A stretch of 64,000 nt of DNA from Solirubrobacter phytolaccae (GTDB lineage: Bacteria; Actinomycetota; Thermoleophilia; Solirubrobacterales; Solirubrobacteraceae), in assembly GCF_027587195.1 (NCBI RefSeq), contig NZ_JAPDDP010000002.1, positions 124,001 to 188,000 on the forward strand, given 5' to 3'. A model generated the notes under the pieces. It saw nothing but the letters and a program-made list of their open reading frames with translations. It was not told where the DNA came from and made no database searches. Shown here piece by piece: positions 16,792 to 25,820 of this stretch; the stretch's first letter is position 1; every line of letters begins with the position of its first letter. Both the position numbers and the translations under genes were made by a program.

Positions 16792-17490
16792 GTGAGCTCA
16801 GAGCCCAAGCAAGAAAAGGGCGGCCTCCAGCTCCAAACGCTGCTGATCTCGAGCCTCTCCGCGGTTGCCGCGGCGGTGATCGTCCCGTACTTCTGGGAAC
16901 GAGGCTCGTTGATCGCGGTGGCCGTCACCCCGATCATCGTGGCCCTCGTCACCGAGGGCCTGAACCGTCCTGCCAAGGTCGTCGCCAAGGCGGCACCCCG
17001 CGTCACCCGCCGGACCGCGGCCCACGACGCCCATCAGGTCAAGGGCGTCGAAGAGCCGGAACGGGTAGGCCGGTGGGGCGATGAGGACGACCCCTTCGGT
17101 CTGCGGAGCCCGGAACCCAAGAAGCGCCGCGGCTTCCCGTGGAAGCTCGGCATCATCACCGGCCTGGTGGCCGCGGTGATCGGCGCCGGCGTCGTGACCG
17201 CGTCCGAGCTGGCGATCTTCGGCCGCTCGGTCGGCGACTCCGGCCGCTCGACCAGCGTGTTCGGCGGCGGCTCCTCCTCCAAGCAGGAGAAGGCCACGCC
17301 GACGCCGACCGCGACCGAGACGCCCACCGAGGAACCGACGGAGACCGCCACGCCGACCGCGACCGAGACGCCCGAAGCCACGGAGACGCCGACCGTCACC
17401 CCGACCGCCACCGCCACGCCGCCGGTCGGCGCCACGCCGGACCCGCAGGTCGCCCCGACCGAAACCGCGACGCCGGTCCCCACGCCCTAG
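16792..17490 (+). CDS. Two-pass membrane protein with Pro/Thr/Glu repeat tail
   Basis: 232 residues from GTG 16792. One hydrophobic segment lies at 18-55 (TLLISSLSAVAAAVIVPYFW, then LIAVAVTPIIVALVTEG) and another at 123-145 (KLGIITGLVAAVIGAGVVTA). A charged middle contains basic clusters (PEPKKRRGFPWK). The last 75 residues are a low-complexity tail of TPTATETP-type units, with no Cys and few hydrophobics, typical of an extracellular stalk. The gene stops one base before the kinase gene begins, so it is probably cotranscribed. No family recognised. Confidence 0.7.
   Translation: MSSEPKQEKGGLQLQTLLISSLSAVAAAVIVPYFWERGSLIAVAVTPIIVALVTEGLNRPAKVVAKAAPRVTRRTAAHDAHQVKGVEEPERVGRWGDEDDPFGLRSPEPKKRRGFPWKLGIITGLVAAVIGAGVVTASELAIFGRSVGDSGRSTSVFGGGSSSKQEKATPTPTATETPTEEPTETATPTATETPEATETPTVTPTATATPPVGATPDPQVAPTETATPVPTP
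17299..17480 (+). repeat. In-frame Pro/Thr/Glu repeat tract
   Basis: About 180 bp of imperfect 6- and 12-base units (ACGCCGACC, GCGACCGAGACGCCC) encode TPTATETP-like peptides. It is in frame throughout and lies inside the membrane protein gene. Such tracts expand and contract by replication slippage, so the stalk length may differ between strains. Confidence 0.8.
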
Positions 17491-18860
17491 TGGCCAAGGA
17501 CAAGATCCCCACCTCGCGGATCGCCCGCACCGCGAAGGTGTCCAGCCTCGCGGCCGGCCAGGCCGCGCGGCACCTCGGGACGCGCGCGACCAACATCGCG
17601 CGCTCCGAGGAGGGACGCAGCGCCGCGCTCGAGAAGCGCCACGTCGAGGCGGCCGAGCAGATCGTCACCGCGCTCGGAACGATGAAGGGCGCGGCGATGA
17701 AGCTCGGGCAGGTGATGAGCTTCCTCGACGTCGGGCTCGTGCCCGAGGAGCACCGCGAGGAGTTCCAGCGCAAGCTCGCCAAGCTGCGTGACGCCGCGCC
17801 GAACGTGAGCTTCGCCGGCATGCGCAAGGTGATCGAGGACGAGCTCGGCGGCACGCTGAAGGACCACTTCGCCGAGTTCGACTCCGAGGCGATCGCCGCG
17901 GCCTCGATCGGGCAGGTCTACCGCGCCCGGCTGCACGACGGGCGCGTCGTCGCGGTCAAGGTGCAGTACCCGGGCGTCGCCGCCGCGGTCCGGGCGGACA
18001 TGCAGAACCTCGGGATCATCCTGCGGCTGATGAAGCGGATCGCGCCCGGCCTGGACGTCAAGACCACGGCCGACGAGATCCGCTCACGGATCTACGACGA
18101 GCTCGACTACGAGCTGGAGGCCCAGAACCAGCGCTCGCTCGCGCGGATCTTCAAGGGCCACCCGTTCATCGTCGTGCCCGCCGTCGTCAGCGACCTGTCG
18201 GCCGAGAAGGTCCTCGTGACCGAGTTCGTCGAGGGCGAGGGCTTCGACTCCGTCAAGGAGTCCGACCAGGCCACGCGCGACCGGCTGGGCGAGATCATCT
18301 TCCGCTTCTACTTCGGCTGCATGTACCGCCACCGCCAGTTCTCGGGCGACCCGCACCCCGGCAACTTCCTGCAGATGCCCGACGGCCGCGTGGCCTTCCT
18401 GGACTTCGGACTGTTCAAGGTCATGCCCAAGCACCTGATCGACCTCGAGCTGGAGACCCAGCGCGCCGGCCACGAGGGCGACGCCCAGCGCCTGTGGGAG
18501 ATCTGGGCCGAGGGCGGGCTGCTCAAGCAGCCGGACAAGTTCCGCCCCGACAAGCTCCTCTCGCAGTTCCTCGACGCGACCTGGTGGTACCTGACCGACG
18601 AGGAGATCGAGCTCGTCCCGGAGATCGCGACCCAGGTCATGATCGACATGGCCGACCCGCGCTCGACGCACTTCGGCCAGATGCGCCACGAGACGCTCCC
18701 CGCCGACCACATCTTCGGCCGCCGCGTGGAGACGCTCACGCTCGCCGTGCTCGGCCAGCTCTCCGCGACTGCGAACTGGCACCGGATCGCCCGCGAGTGG
18801 ATGTACGGCGACCCGCCCGTGACCGAGCTGGGCCGCCAAGAAGCCGAGTTCTACGGCTAG
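17490..18860 (+). CDS. ABC1/UbiB-family atypical kinase
   Basis: 456 residues from GTG 17490, whose G is the last base of the preceding stop. The family marks are present: KxGQ motif ([12 protein letters not shown]), the Ala-rich loop replacing the glycine loop ([11 protein letters not shown]), the Lys of [10 protein letters not shown], the catalytic block [10 protein letters not shown] and the metal-binding DFG in VAFLDFGLF. UbiB proteins are ATPases needed for isoprenoid lipid or quinone metabolism. Here the quinone would be menaquinone, so the exact role is open. There is no C-terminal membrane helix in what I can see. It converges on the SDR gene with a 4-bp overlap. Confidence 0.9.
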   Translation: MAKDKIPTSRIARTAKVSSLAAGQAARHLGTRATNIARSEEGRSAALEKRHVEAAEQIVTALGTMKGAAMKLGQVMSFLDVGLVPEEHREEFQRKLAKLRDAAPNVSFAGMRKVIEDELGGTLKDHFAEFDSEAIAAASIGQVYRARLHDGRVVAVKVQYPGVAAAVRADMQNLGIILRLMKRIAPGLDVKTTADEIRSRIYDELDYELEAQNQRSLARIFKGHPFIVVPAVVSDLSAEKVLVTEFVEGEGFDSVKESDQATRDRLGEIIFRFYFGCMYRHRQFSGDPHPGNFLQMPDGRVAFLDFGLFKVMPKHLIDLELETQRAGHEGDAQRLWEIWAEGGLLKQPDKFRPDKLLSQFLDATWWYLTDEEIELVPEIATQVMIDMADPRSTHFGQMRHETLPADHIFGRRVETLTLAVLGQLSATANWHRIAREWMYGDPPVTELGRQEAEFYG

Positions 18861-19582
18861 GCCGCCGTCGGGGCCTCGATCCCCTCGCCGAGCCCGCCGT
18901 CCACGGCGAGCCGGGCGCCGGTCGTGAACGTCGCCTCGAACGCGAGGAAGACGACCGCGCGGGCGACCTCCTCGGCGGTGCCGTGCCGACCCATCGGCGT
19001 GATCGCGTCGCCGACCGCGTGGAACGCCGCGCGGTCATCGTCGCTGATCCCCTCGATCCCGTAGCTCGGCGTGTCGATGAACCCCGGGCTCACGGCGTTC
19101 ACGCGGATGCCACGCGGCAGCAGCGCCGCCGCGAACCCCGCGACGAGCGACCGCGCCGCCGCCTTCGCCGCGCCGTAGACGATCATCGCGGGCGAGCCGC
19201 CCTGGTCGGCGACCGAGCTGGTGAACACGATCGCGCCGCCGTCGCGCACGAGCGGCGCGAGCGCCTGCACGGCGAAGAACGCGCCCTTCGTGTTCACGTC
19301 GAACGTGCGGTCGTAGGACGCCTCGGTGACGGCGTCGAACGGCTCGAGCTTCGCGAACCCGGCGTTGACGTGGAGCAGGTCGACCTGCCCGAACCGCTCG
19401 CGGACCGCTTCGGCGAGCGCGCCGAGGTCGGCGAGCCGTGTCAGGTCGACGTGCACGTCGCCGCCGCGCCGGCCGGTGACCAGGACCTCGGCGCCCTCGG
19501 CGCGCAGCAGCGCCGCGGTCGCCTCACCCATGCCGTGCGTCCCACCGAGGATGACCGCGCTGCGGCCCGCGTAACGACTCAT
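18857..19582 (-). CDS. Short-chain dehydrogenase/reductase (SDR)
   Basis: 241 residues from ATG 19582 ([20 protein letters not shown]). The classical SDR layout is present: TGxxxGxG-type cofactor loop (GGTHGMG), NAG (VNAGFA), catalytic Ser (FTSSVA) and the YxxxK pair (YGAAKAA), followed by [13 protein letters not shown] after the second strand suggests NADPH preference. The substrate is unknown. It is divergent from an HxlR-type regulator, a very common arrangement in which the regulator represses the oxidoreductase in response to reactive aldehydes, quinones or oxidants. Confidence 0.9.
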   Translation of the reverse strand: MSRYAGRSAVILGGTHGMGEATAALLRAEGAEVLVTGRRGGDVHVDLTRLADLGALAEAVRERFGQVDLLHVNAGFAKLEPFDAVTEASYDRTFDVNTKGAFFAVQALAPLVRDGGAIVFTSSVADQGGSPAMIVYGAAKAAARSLVAGFAAALLPRGIRVNAVSPGFIDTPSYGIEGISDDDRAAFHAVGDAITPMGRHGTAEEVARAVVFLAFEATFTTGARLAVDGGLGEGIEAPTAA

Positions 19583-19618
19583 GCCGACGATGGTCCGTCG
19601 GCACGGTACGATCGTCAA

Positions 19619-19641
19619 GTACCTACGTGAAAGTTGGGTAC
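19619..19641. promoter_or_regulatory. Candidate HxlR operator between divergent genes
   Basis: GTACC (19619-19623) and GGTAC (19637-19641) form a dyad in the 81-bp gap between the SDR and HxlR genes. Another GTAC lies at 19607-19610. HxlR/YodB-type regulators are known to bind dyads with short TAC/GTA half-sites. The position between the two starts fits autoregulation and control of the SDR gene. Confidence 0.5.
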
Positions 19642-19663
19642 CCACCTCAGAGTGAGAAATGTG

Positions 19664-20020
19664 ATGAACGCTGACGACATCGTCCCTCCCTACGAGTGCG
19701 GCCTGGACGCGGCGGTCGACGTGATCGGCGGCAAGTGGAAGGTCTCGATCCTCTGGGCGCTCGCCGAGCGGCCGCGCCGGCCGGGCGAGCTGCGCCGGGG
19801 CGTGAAGGGGATCAGCGAGAAGATGCTCATCCAGCAGCTTCGGCAGATGGAGGGCGACGGGCTCGTCACCCGCACCGCCTATCCCGAGATCCCGCCGCGC
19901 GTCGAGTACTCGCTCACCCCGCTCGGGCTCTCACTCAACGCCGCGCTCGCCCCACTCGGCGAGTGGGGCGAGGAGCACATGGACCTCATCGCGGGCCGCC
20001 GACGGACCACCGCGGCCTAG
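19664..20020 (+). CDS. HxlR-family transcriptional regulator
   Basis: 118 residues from ATG 19664 (a GTG one codon upstream is possible). The HxlR winged helix is obvious: [20 protein letters not shown], FxEL-like [34 protein letters not shown] and the wing [14 protein letters not shown] cysteine near the N-terminus (PPYECGLD, residue 12) is where redox-sensing HxlR/YodB proteins carry their reactive Cys. It likely controls the divergent SDR gene and itself. The 3' end converges on the amine oxidase gene with a 4-bp overlap. Confidence 0.92.
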   Translation: MNADDIVPPYECGLDAAVDVIGGKWKVSILWALAERPRRPGELRRGVKGISEKMLIQQLRQMEGDGLVTRTAYPEIPPRVEYSLTPLGLSLNAALAPLGEWGEEHMDLIAGRRRTTAA

Positions 20021-21948
20021 TCGTGGTGACAGCAGTGCCCGGCCGCCTTTGAGGGCGGCATGTCCAGCGCCGGGTTGCCGGCGAAGAAGCCCGCCGGCTT
20101 GAGCTTGAACCCGACGTGCGTGACCGGCATCACCGGCCAGTCCTCCGGCCGGACGATGTGGTGGGCGCCGAACGTGTACCAGAGCACGACGTCCGTGTTC
20201 TCGGTGTCCCGCCCCGCGGCCGCGTAGCGCGGCACGCCGTCGCCGCCCGGGTGCTGGTTGGGGTAGTCGCCGGCCGCGTAGCGCTCGCTCGGGTCGTACG
20301 CGGTCACCCACACGTGCTCGCCCGTGAACCCGGCCCGCTGCGCGAAGCGCGACTCGGGCGCGAACATCGGCGCCACGTTCTCGCCGGGGACGAGCTTGTA
20401 GGCGACCGGGTCACCCAGAGCGCTCACCTTCTCCGGGTTCTCGATCCGCCAGAAGCGTCCCCGCAGCGGGTCGATCTGCCCGCGCGCGGACTCGTCGGCG
20501 TACACGGTGCGCTTGGTCACCCACGCGGTGCCGGTGGGGTTCGCGGGCCCGTACGGCAGCGGCTCGGAGTCCACCTGCACGACCGTGTTCGTGTTGCCGT
20601 CGACGGCCATGTCCAGCCGCACGCAGAAGAAGTGCTGGTGGTGCGGCCCGTACAGCCCCGGCGCCACCAGTGTCCCGTGGGCGGGCCGCGCGCCCGGCTC
20701 CAGCGCGCCGGTCGAGATCACGCCGGAGAGCTTGACCTCGTACTCGATCGTGCCGTCGGTGTAGAGGTACCAGAAGTACCCGTACTCGTAGTTGCCGACG
20801 GTCGCGATCGACGAGATCACCAGGCGCCGCAGCCGGCGGACCTCGACGTCCTCGGTCCGGAAGTCCGTGTGCTTCCAGCCGATGCCGTAGTCCTCCTCGT
20901 GCATGCAGATGGCGTTCTCGATCGTCGCCGGCTCGCCGTCCTGGTCGTTGACGACGCCGTCGAAGTAGAAGATCTCCCCGACGCAGTCGCAGCCGAGCGT
21001 GAGCGAGTTCGCGAGCCAGCCGACGCCGTACTCGCCCTGGTCGAACACGTTCTTGAAGCGGTGCGTGGGCGCGGGGTCGCCGTACGGGACGAACATCTCC
21101 GCCAGCGACGCGCGGTAGATGATCGGCCGGTCTTCGTAGGCCAGCTCGTGCAGGACGAGCCCCTCACGCGGCGTGAAGCCGACGCGCACCGACCACTTCT
21201 GCCACGCGACGTGATGACCGGTGACGGTGAACGAGGCGCCTTCGGGCTGGGTGATCGAGATCGGCTTGAGGTCCTCGCGCGGCGAGGCGAACGACGGCAC
21301 GTTGTCCGGCGCCGCCATCCGCTCGACGTCGTAGTTGCCGGGCGCGGGCGGGAGCGCCACGACGCCGTAGTCGTCGACCTGCACGACCTCCATCGCGTCG
21401 AGGTCCACGGTCACGACGAGGCCCTCGATCGGCCGCGCGTAGCCGTGCTCGCCCGGCTCGGAGCGCACCCACGTGAGCGGCCGCGCGATCCGCCGCAGCG
21501 ACGGATCGTCCTCAGGCCCGGTGTAGCCCGCGGCCCACGGGTCGATCATCGCCAGCGTGAAGTCCTCGATCCCGCGTAGGCGCATCGCCGCCTGCCACTG
21601 CGGATCGTTCTGCACGACCTCCTCGCAGGCCATGAACTCCTCGGCCGTGATCGGCGGCTGCACGCCCTCGATGTGCGTGAAGGAGACCACGGCCTGGTCC
21701 GTGAGCGAGACCACCGCCTCGTAGGTCTTGCGCTCGGCCTTCTCGTAGAGCACGACGAACGCCTCGCGCGGGACGCCCTCGCCCGTCTGGACGGCCGCCT
21801 TGGCCGGCTCGTGCAGGCTGATGAAGACGAAGCGGGCCGTCGCCGCGAGCGACTGCTCGGCCTTCAGGATCGCGCTCGCCGCGCGCACCTCGTCCGCGCT
21901 GAGCGGCTCCAACGGGTGCAGGACGGGCGGTGCGTCAAGGGTGCTCAT
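20017..21948 (-). CDS. Copper-containing primary amine oxidase
   Basis: 643 residues. It oxidises primary amines to aldehydes with release of ammonia and hydrogen peroxide. The topaquinone precursor is Tyr387 in TVGNYEYGYF, the family signature. The catalytic base Asp is in NVFDQGEYGVG (about residue 303), and two of the copper His ligands are in HHQHFFCVRLD. The N2/N3 domains precede the catalytic domain in the normal order. No signal peptide is seen, so the enzyme is probably cytoplasmic, as in Arthrobacter. Its ATG overlaps the stop of a permease gene on the same strand (ATGA), implying that import and oxidation of an amine are coexpressed. Confidence 0.95.
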   Translation of the reverse strand: MSTLDAPPVLHPLEPLSADEVRAASAILKAEQSLAATARFVFISLHEPAKAAVQTGEGVPREAFVVLYEKAERKTYEAVVSLTDQAVVSFTHIEGVQPPITAEEFMACEEVVQNDPQWQAAMRLRGIEDFTLAMIDPWAAGYTGPEDDPSLRRIARPLTWVRSEPGEHGYARPIEGLVVTVDLDAMEVVQVDDYGVVALPPAPGNYDVERMAAPDNVPSFASPREDLKPISITQPEGASFTVTGHHVAWQKWSVRVGFTPREGLVLHELAYEDRPIIYRASLAEMFVPYGDPAPTHRFKNVFDQGEYGVGWLANSLTLGCDCVGEIFYFDGVVNDQDGEPATIENAICMHEEDYGIGWKHTDFRTEDVEVRRLRRLVISSIATVGNYEYGYFWYLYTDGTIEYEVKLSGVISTGALEPGARPAHGTLVAPGLYGPHHQHFFCVRLDMAVDGNTNTVVQVDSEPLPYGPANPTGTAWVTKRTVYADESARGQIDPLRGRFWRIENPEKVSALGDPVAYKLVPGENVAPMFAPESRFAQRAGFTGEHVWVTAYDPSERYAAGDYPNQHPGGDGVPRYAAAGRDTENTDVVLWYTFGAHHIVRPEDWPVMPVTHVGFKLKPAGFFAGNPALDMPPSKAAGHCCHHD

Positions 21949-23471
21949 GCCGGGATCTCCTCTCTGCTGAAGCGTCCCACTTTCGCGTAGGTCTCGCGGT
22001 CACGCGAGCGCAGGTAGAGCCCGAGGAGCATGCCGGCGACGAACACCGCCAGCACCACGAACGGGATCAGCTTGATGAACATCGAGTCGCCCGCGCCGGA
22101 GAGGACGCCACGGTTGGAGATCAGCAGGTAGCACGCGCCGGCCATCGCCAGCGCGCCCAGGATGGGTGCGATCAGCGTCTTGACGGGGTGGAAGCCGTCC
22201 CGCGCCTCGGTCAGGAAGAAGCGGATGATCGCCACCGAGCACAGGCCCTGCACGGCGAGGATGCCGAGCACGCCGAGCAGCGGCGTCCAGGTGCCGAGCT
22301 TGAGCAGCGCGGCCTCCGTGCTCGAGTCCATGATCACGAAGCCGAGCATGTACAGGCCGACGATCGCCGTCACGACCATGCTCGCCACGATCGGCCCCTT
22401 GCGCTGCTCGTGCGTCGTGCCGAGCGCCTTCGGCAGCACGCCCTCCCGCGCGAGCGCGAACAGGTACCGGGCGCCCGTGTTGTAGAAGGCCATGGCGCAC
22501 GCGAACGAGCTGGTGACGATCAGCAGCTCGACGATCGTCGTCAGCCCACCGCCGACGTACTTGTCGGTCAGCGGATAGAACGCCGACGCGTACGTGCCCT
22601 CGAACTGGCTCGCGACGGCCTGCGCGGAGCCGGTCAGGCCCCAGCCGGACACGAACATGTACGAGACGAAGATGTAGAAGATCCCGAGCCCGATCACGCT
22701 GCCGTAGGTCGCGGCCTTGGCGATCTTGTTCGGCTCGCGTGACTCCTCGGCGTAGTTGGGCGCCATCTCGAAGCCGACCCAGGACCAGAACGCGCCGAAG
22801 ATGGCCACGCCGGCCGCCGCCGCGCCGAAGACGGACAGCGCCGCGTCGTTGTCGAAGATGTTCGCCGGGTTCAGCGGCGCCGCGCTGTAGCCCTCGGGCG
22901 GGCCGGTGACGATGATCCCGATGCACATCGCCAGCAGCGCGAGCACCTCCGCCACGAGCGCCACGCCGAGCACCTTCGCGGTCAGCTCGATGTGGAACCA
23001 GGCGAAGCTCGTCATCAGCGCGAGCGCGCCGAACATGTAGACGTAGGCCGGCAGGTTGATGCCGAACCAGGCGTCGAACGTCGTCGACGCGAAGTAGCCC
23101 AATACGCCGGTCACCGCCGCGGCGAAGATCACGTAGCAAAGGGCGATCAGGATCCCGGAGCCCAGGCCGAGCACGTTCCCGAGCCCGCGCGAGATGAACG
23201 TGTAGAACCCGCCCGTCGACGTCACCCGCCGGGCCATCTCGATGTAGCCGGTGGAGAAGATCGTGAGCGCGATCGTCGCGACCAGGAACGCGGCCGGCAC
23301 GGCGTACCCGCCGCCCGATACGGCGACCGGCACGTTGAACATCATCGCCGCGAGCGGAGCCGCTCCGGTGACGATGCAGAAGAGGACAGCGGGCAGGCCC
23401 AGTGCGTCGCGGGCCAGCTCATGCGTTCGAGGGGCCGCGACGGGCGCGGCCGCTGAGGTGGCGACTGACAT
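21945..23471 (-). CDS. APC-superfamily amino acid/amine permease
   Basis: 508 residues from ATG 23471 (MSVATSAAAP). About 12 membrane segments (AVLFCIVTGAAPLAAMMFNV, FLVATIALTIFSTGYIEMAR, SGILIALCYVIFAAAVTGVL and others). The first segments contain the APC G-x-G-type substrate loop (VSGGGYAVPA), and GFEMAPNYAEESREPNKIAK is the typical sixth-helix/loop block of the family. The gene is upstream of and overlaps the amine oxidase start, so the substrate is probably a primary amine such as putrescine, phenethylamine or tyramine (inference). Confidence 0.92.
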   Translation of the reverse strand: MSVATSAAAPVAAPRTHELARDALGLPAVLFCIVTGAAPLAAMMFNVPVAVSGGGYAVPAAFLVATIALTIFSTGYIEMARRVTSTGGFYTFISRGLGNVLGLGSGILIALCYVIFAAAVTGVLGYFASTTFDAWFGINLPAYVYMFGALALMTSFAWFHIELTAKVLGVALVAEVLALLAMCIGIIVTGPPEGYSAAPLNPANIFDNDAALSVFGAAAAGVAIFGAFWSWVGFEMAPNYAEESREPNKIAKAATYGSVIGLGIFYIFVSYMFVSGWGLTGSAQAVASQFEGTYASAFYPLTDKYVGGGLTTIVELLIVTSSFACAMAFYNTGARYLFALAREGVLPKALGTTHEQRKGPIVASMVVTAIVGLYMLGFVIMDSSTEAALLKLGTWTPLLGVLGILAVQGLCSVAIIRFFLTEARDGFHPVKTLIAPILGALAMAGACYLLISNRGVLSGAGDSMFIKLIPFVVLAVFVAGMLLGLYLRSRDRETYAKVGRFSREEIPA

Positions 23472-23558
23472 GCCCGGCAGCACATCGCGCCGCGGCGGAC
23501 CGCGGCAGTGCTCGTCGGTCCAGTTTTCCGCTACCTAAAGTGGACCTTAAGGCCTAGC

Positions 23559-25391
23559 TCACGCGCACTTCGCGGGCCGCTTCGCGCCCGGGGCCAGGCA
23601 CAGGAACGTCACCTTCGGCAGCTTGCCCTTGCGGATCTGGAAGCGCGCGACCTTCCCGACCAGGCCGGGTGCGAGGACGCGGATCTCGACCTGCGCGCCC
23701 GGCTTGAGCTTGCGCTTGCCGAACAGGGTCTTGAAGCTCGTGGTGGCGATCCGCTTGCGGGTGACCGTGCGCGTCGTCGGGCAGCCCTTGCCCTTGCCGG
23801 TGCAGCGCAGCTCGACCCAGCCGTTCTCGGGTACGTCGCGGACGACCAGCGTCGTCACGGTCGTGTAGCGGCGATTGGCCTTCCACTTGTACGCGACCGC
23901 CGAGCGCACGAACCTGGGCGCGGCCGGCGTCGGGGCGGGCGTGGGCTGGGGTTGCGGCTGCGTCACGGGCCCGGCCGGCGGCGGCGTGTCTGCGACCGGC
24001 GGACTCAGGAGCCGGTCGTCGCGGGCGTTGCCCGCAGCCAGCGACGCGCCGTCGACCTGCAGCTCGCGCCCGGGCGTATCGAGGACGACCTCGGCGCGGA
24101 GCCCGCTGTGCGCGCGCTCGGCGTCGAGCGGGACGGACACGAGCGTCCAGGCCGAGCCGACGCTGAACGGCGTGCTCGCCGTCTCGTCGCCACCGCCGGT
24201 GCCGGTCAGCACCAGCGAGCCGGCGGCGCCGGCCGAGTCGGGTGAGCGCAGCCACGCCGAGAAGGTCTGGCTGCCGCCCGCGTCGGTGCCGACGGCGACG
24301 TCCTGCGCGAACGAGCGACCGGCGGCGTCCGCACGCGCGACGCCGAACGCGCTGCCGTCCCGCGCGTCACCGGGCTGCGCGCTCGCGGCGGTCAGCGGCC
24401 CGCGCGGGAAGAGGTCCCAGGACCGGAAGAACGCCTGCTCGAACGACGCGTTGCCGAGGCCGGGCTGCGTGAGCTGCGCGCCGTCGACGTAGACGCCGAG
24501 ACCGGGCGAGAGCAGCTGCACCTGCGTGCGCAGGATGTCGGCGCCGCTCGTCGTGCGCAGCGTGACGGTGACGAGCTGCCACTCCGGGCCGGCGGTGAAC
24601 GGGGTGAACCCGGTCTCGCTCTCGCTCGCCGTCGCCCACAGCCCGATCCGGCCGCTCACCGGCGCGCCGCTGACCGACCGCACCCAGGCCGAGTACGTGT
24701 AGTGCTCGCCGGCGGCCGGCACGATCGGCTGGTCCTGCAGCAGCGAGCCGCCACGCTCGGCCGCGGTCAGCACGCCCGACCGCACGCCGTCGCGCGCCGC
24801 GGCACCCGAGATCTGCAGCGCGGCGCCGTCCGTGTACCAGCCCGCCCCGGAGGTGTCCTCGAACGACGCGTTGCGCAGCCGCACCGGCAGCAGCTGGGCG
24901 CCGTCGAGCAGCAGCTGCTCCCCCGCCGTGTGCAGGTCCACCTGCGCCCGCAGCGCCGTGTGGGCGTGGGTCGCCATGAAGGTCGCGGTGACGAGCTGCC
25001 AGTCGGCGTCCGCCGTGAAGTCCGTGCCCGTGCCCTCGACCGGGCCGCTGAGCCCGAACAGGACGATCGAGCCCTTGAAGGGCCGCCCGCTGGCCGACCG
25101 CACCCACATCGAGAAGCTGTAGCTGCGGTACTGGGCGACGCTGACGCTGACGTCCTGAGCGATCGTGTCCGACGCGGCGGAGGTCTGCACGATCCCGTAG
25201 CCGCGCCCTTCCCGGGCGACGCCGGGCGTGGTCTGCGTGCCGCCCTGCCCGGGCCCGAACAGGCTCCAGGCTCTCAGCGACGGCTGCTCGAACGACGCGT
25301 TGCGGAGCAGGTTGGGGCCGGCGGCGTGCGCCGCGGCCGGAGCGATCAGCAGCGTCAGCAGGAGCGCCGCGAGCAGGGTGAGCCGGTGCAT
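23559..25391 (-). CDS. Exported protein: three CBM-like repeats plus four-cysteine C-terminal domain
   Basis: 610 residues from ATG 25391 with a signal peptide (LTLLAALLLTLLIAPAAAHA). Three repeats of about 150 residues each start with L-x-N-A-S-F-E (LLRNASFEQP near 28, LRNASFEDTS near 172, LGNASFEQAF near 315) and continue with YSFSMWVRS / WQLVTATF blocks, the pattern of carbohydrate-binding module family 4/9 or similar jelly-rolls. A Pro/Gln/Thr linker (QPQPQPTPAPTPAAP) precedes a 115-residue domain with CTGKGKGCPTTRTVTRKR and LCLAPGAKRPAKCA. That last domain has the same Cys pattern as the ends of the proteins at 35504, 45436 and 47616. It is probably a surface glycan-binding protein. Confidence 0.75.
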   Translation of the reverse strand: MHRLTLLAALLLTLLIAPAAAHAAGPNLLRNASFEQPSLRAWSLFGPGQGGTQTTPGVAREGRGYGIVQTSAASDTIAQDVSVSVAQYRSYSFSMWVRSASGRPFKGSIVLFGLSGPVEGTGTDFTADADWQLVTATFMATHAHTALRAQVDLHTAGEQLLLDGAQLLPVRLRNASFEDTSGAGWYTDGAALQISGAAARDGVRSGVLTAAERGGSLLQDQPIVPAAGEHYTYSAWVRSVSGAPVSGRIGLWATASESETGFTPFTAGPEWQLVTVTLRTTSGADILRTQVQLLSPGLGVYVDGAQLTQPGLGNASFEQAFFRSWDLFPRGPLTAASAQPGDARDGSAFGVARADAAGRSFAQDVAVGTDAGGSQTFSAWLRSPDSAGAAGSLVLTGTGGGDETASTPFSVGSAWTLVSVPLDAERAHSGLRAEVVLDTPGRELQVDGASLAAGNARDDRLLSPPVADTPPPAGPVTQPQPQPTPAPTPAAPRFVRSAVAYKWKANRRYTTVTTLVVRDVPENGWVELRCTGKGKGCPTTRTVTRKRIATTSFKTLFGKRKLKPGAQVEIRVLAPGLVGKVARFQIRKGKLPKVTFLCLAPGAKRPAKCA

Positions 25392-25448
25392 CGCCGCGCA
25401 CGGTAACTCGCGCGTGACGCAAACGGCCTGTGCTGGACGAAGGTCCGA

Positions 25449-25793
25449 CTAGCAGCAGTGCCAGGTGTTGGACGATCCGTAGCCCGGACCGACCGGCTGG
25501 AGCTCGCGGGTCGCGACGGCGTCGACGACCTCCTCGACCTCTTCCTCTTCCTTGCGTCCGCCGCCGTCCGGCTCGGCGTCGCAGGTGACCCGCAGACGTC
25601 CGGAGGTGACGGTGCCGTCCGCGACCACGATGAGGCCGCAGATCACGTCGCCCTCTTCCCAGCCGAGGCGCTCGATGTCGAAGAAGGCCATGTGGACCTC
25701 CGTGGCCTTGCCCTTCCAGCGGCAGGTCTTGTCGTGATGCTCCTTCGCATCGCACACAACCTTCATGTTCTTGCCGGAAGCCTCAACGCTCAC
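25449..25793 (-). CDS. Small acidic protein ending in Cys-Cys
   Basis: 114 residues from GTG 25793 or 105 from ATG 25766; the longer form keeps a beta-like start (SVEASGKNMKVVCDAKEHH). The N-terminal 65 residues look globular (HMAFFDIERLGWEEGDVICG, LRVTCDAE) with four Cys. An acidic stretch (RKEEEEVEEVVDAVATRELQ) leads to the terminal peptide PVGPGYGSSNTWHCC. I recognise no family. The terminal Ser/Thr/Cys-rich peptide resembles the core region of a modified peptide, but no modifying enzyme is near. It is divergent from the Nudix gene. Confidence 0.6.
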   Translation of the reverse strand: MSVEASGKNMKVVCDAKEHHDKTCRWKGKATEVHMAFFDIERLGWEEGDVICGLIVVADGTVTSGRLRVTCDAEPDGGGRKEEEEVEEVVDAVATRELQPVGPGYGSSNTWHCC

Positions 25794-25820
25794 GACGAAA
25801 AGACTACCCTGCAAAGGGAC

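Noticed and set aside
17299-17480. Short tandem repeats that could look like a CRISPR or VNTR locus
   Set aside because: The units are imperfect 6-12 bp, uninterrupted by unique spacers, and in frame within a coding gene, so this is a Pro/Thr stalk.
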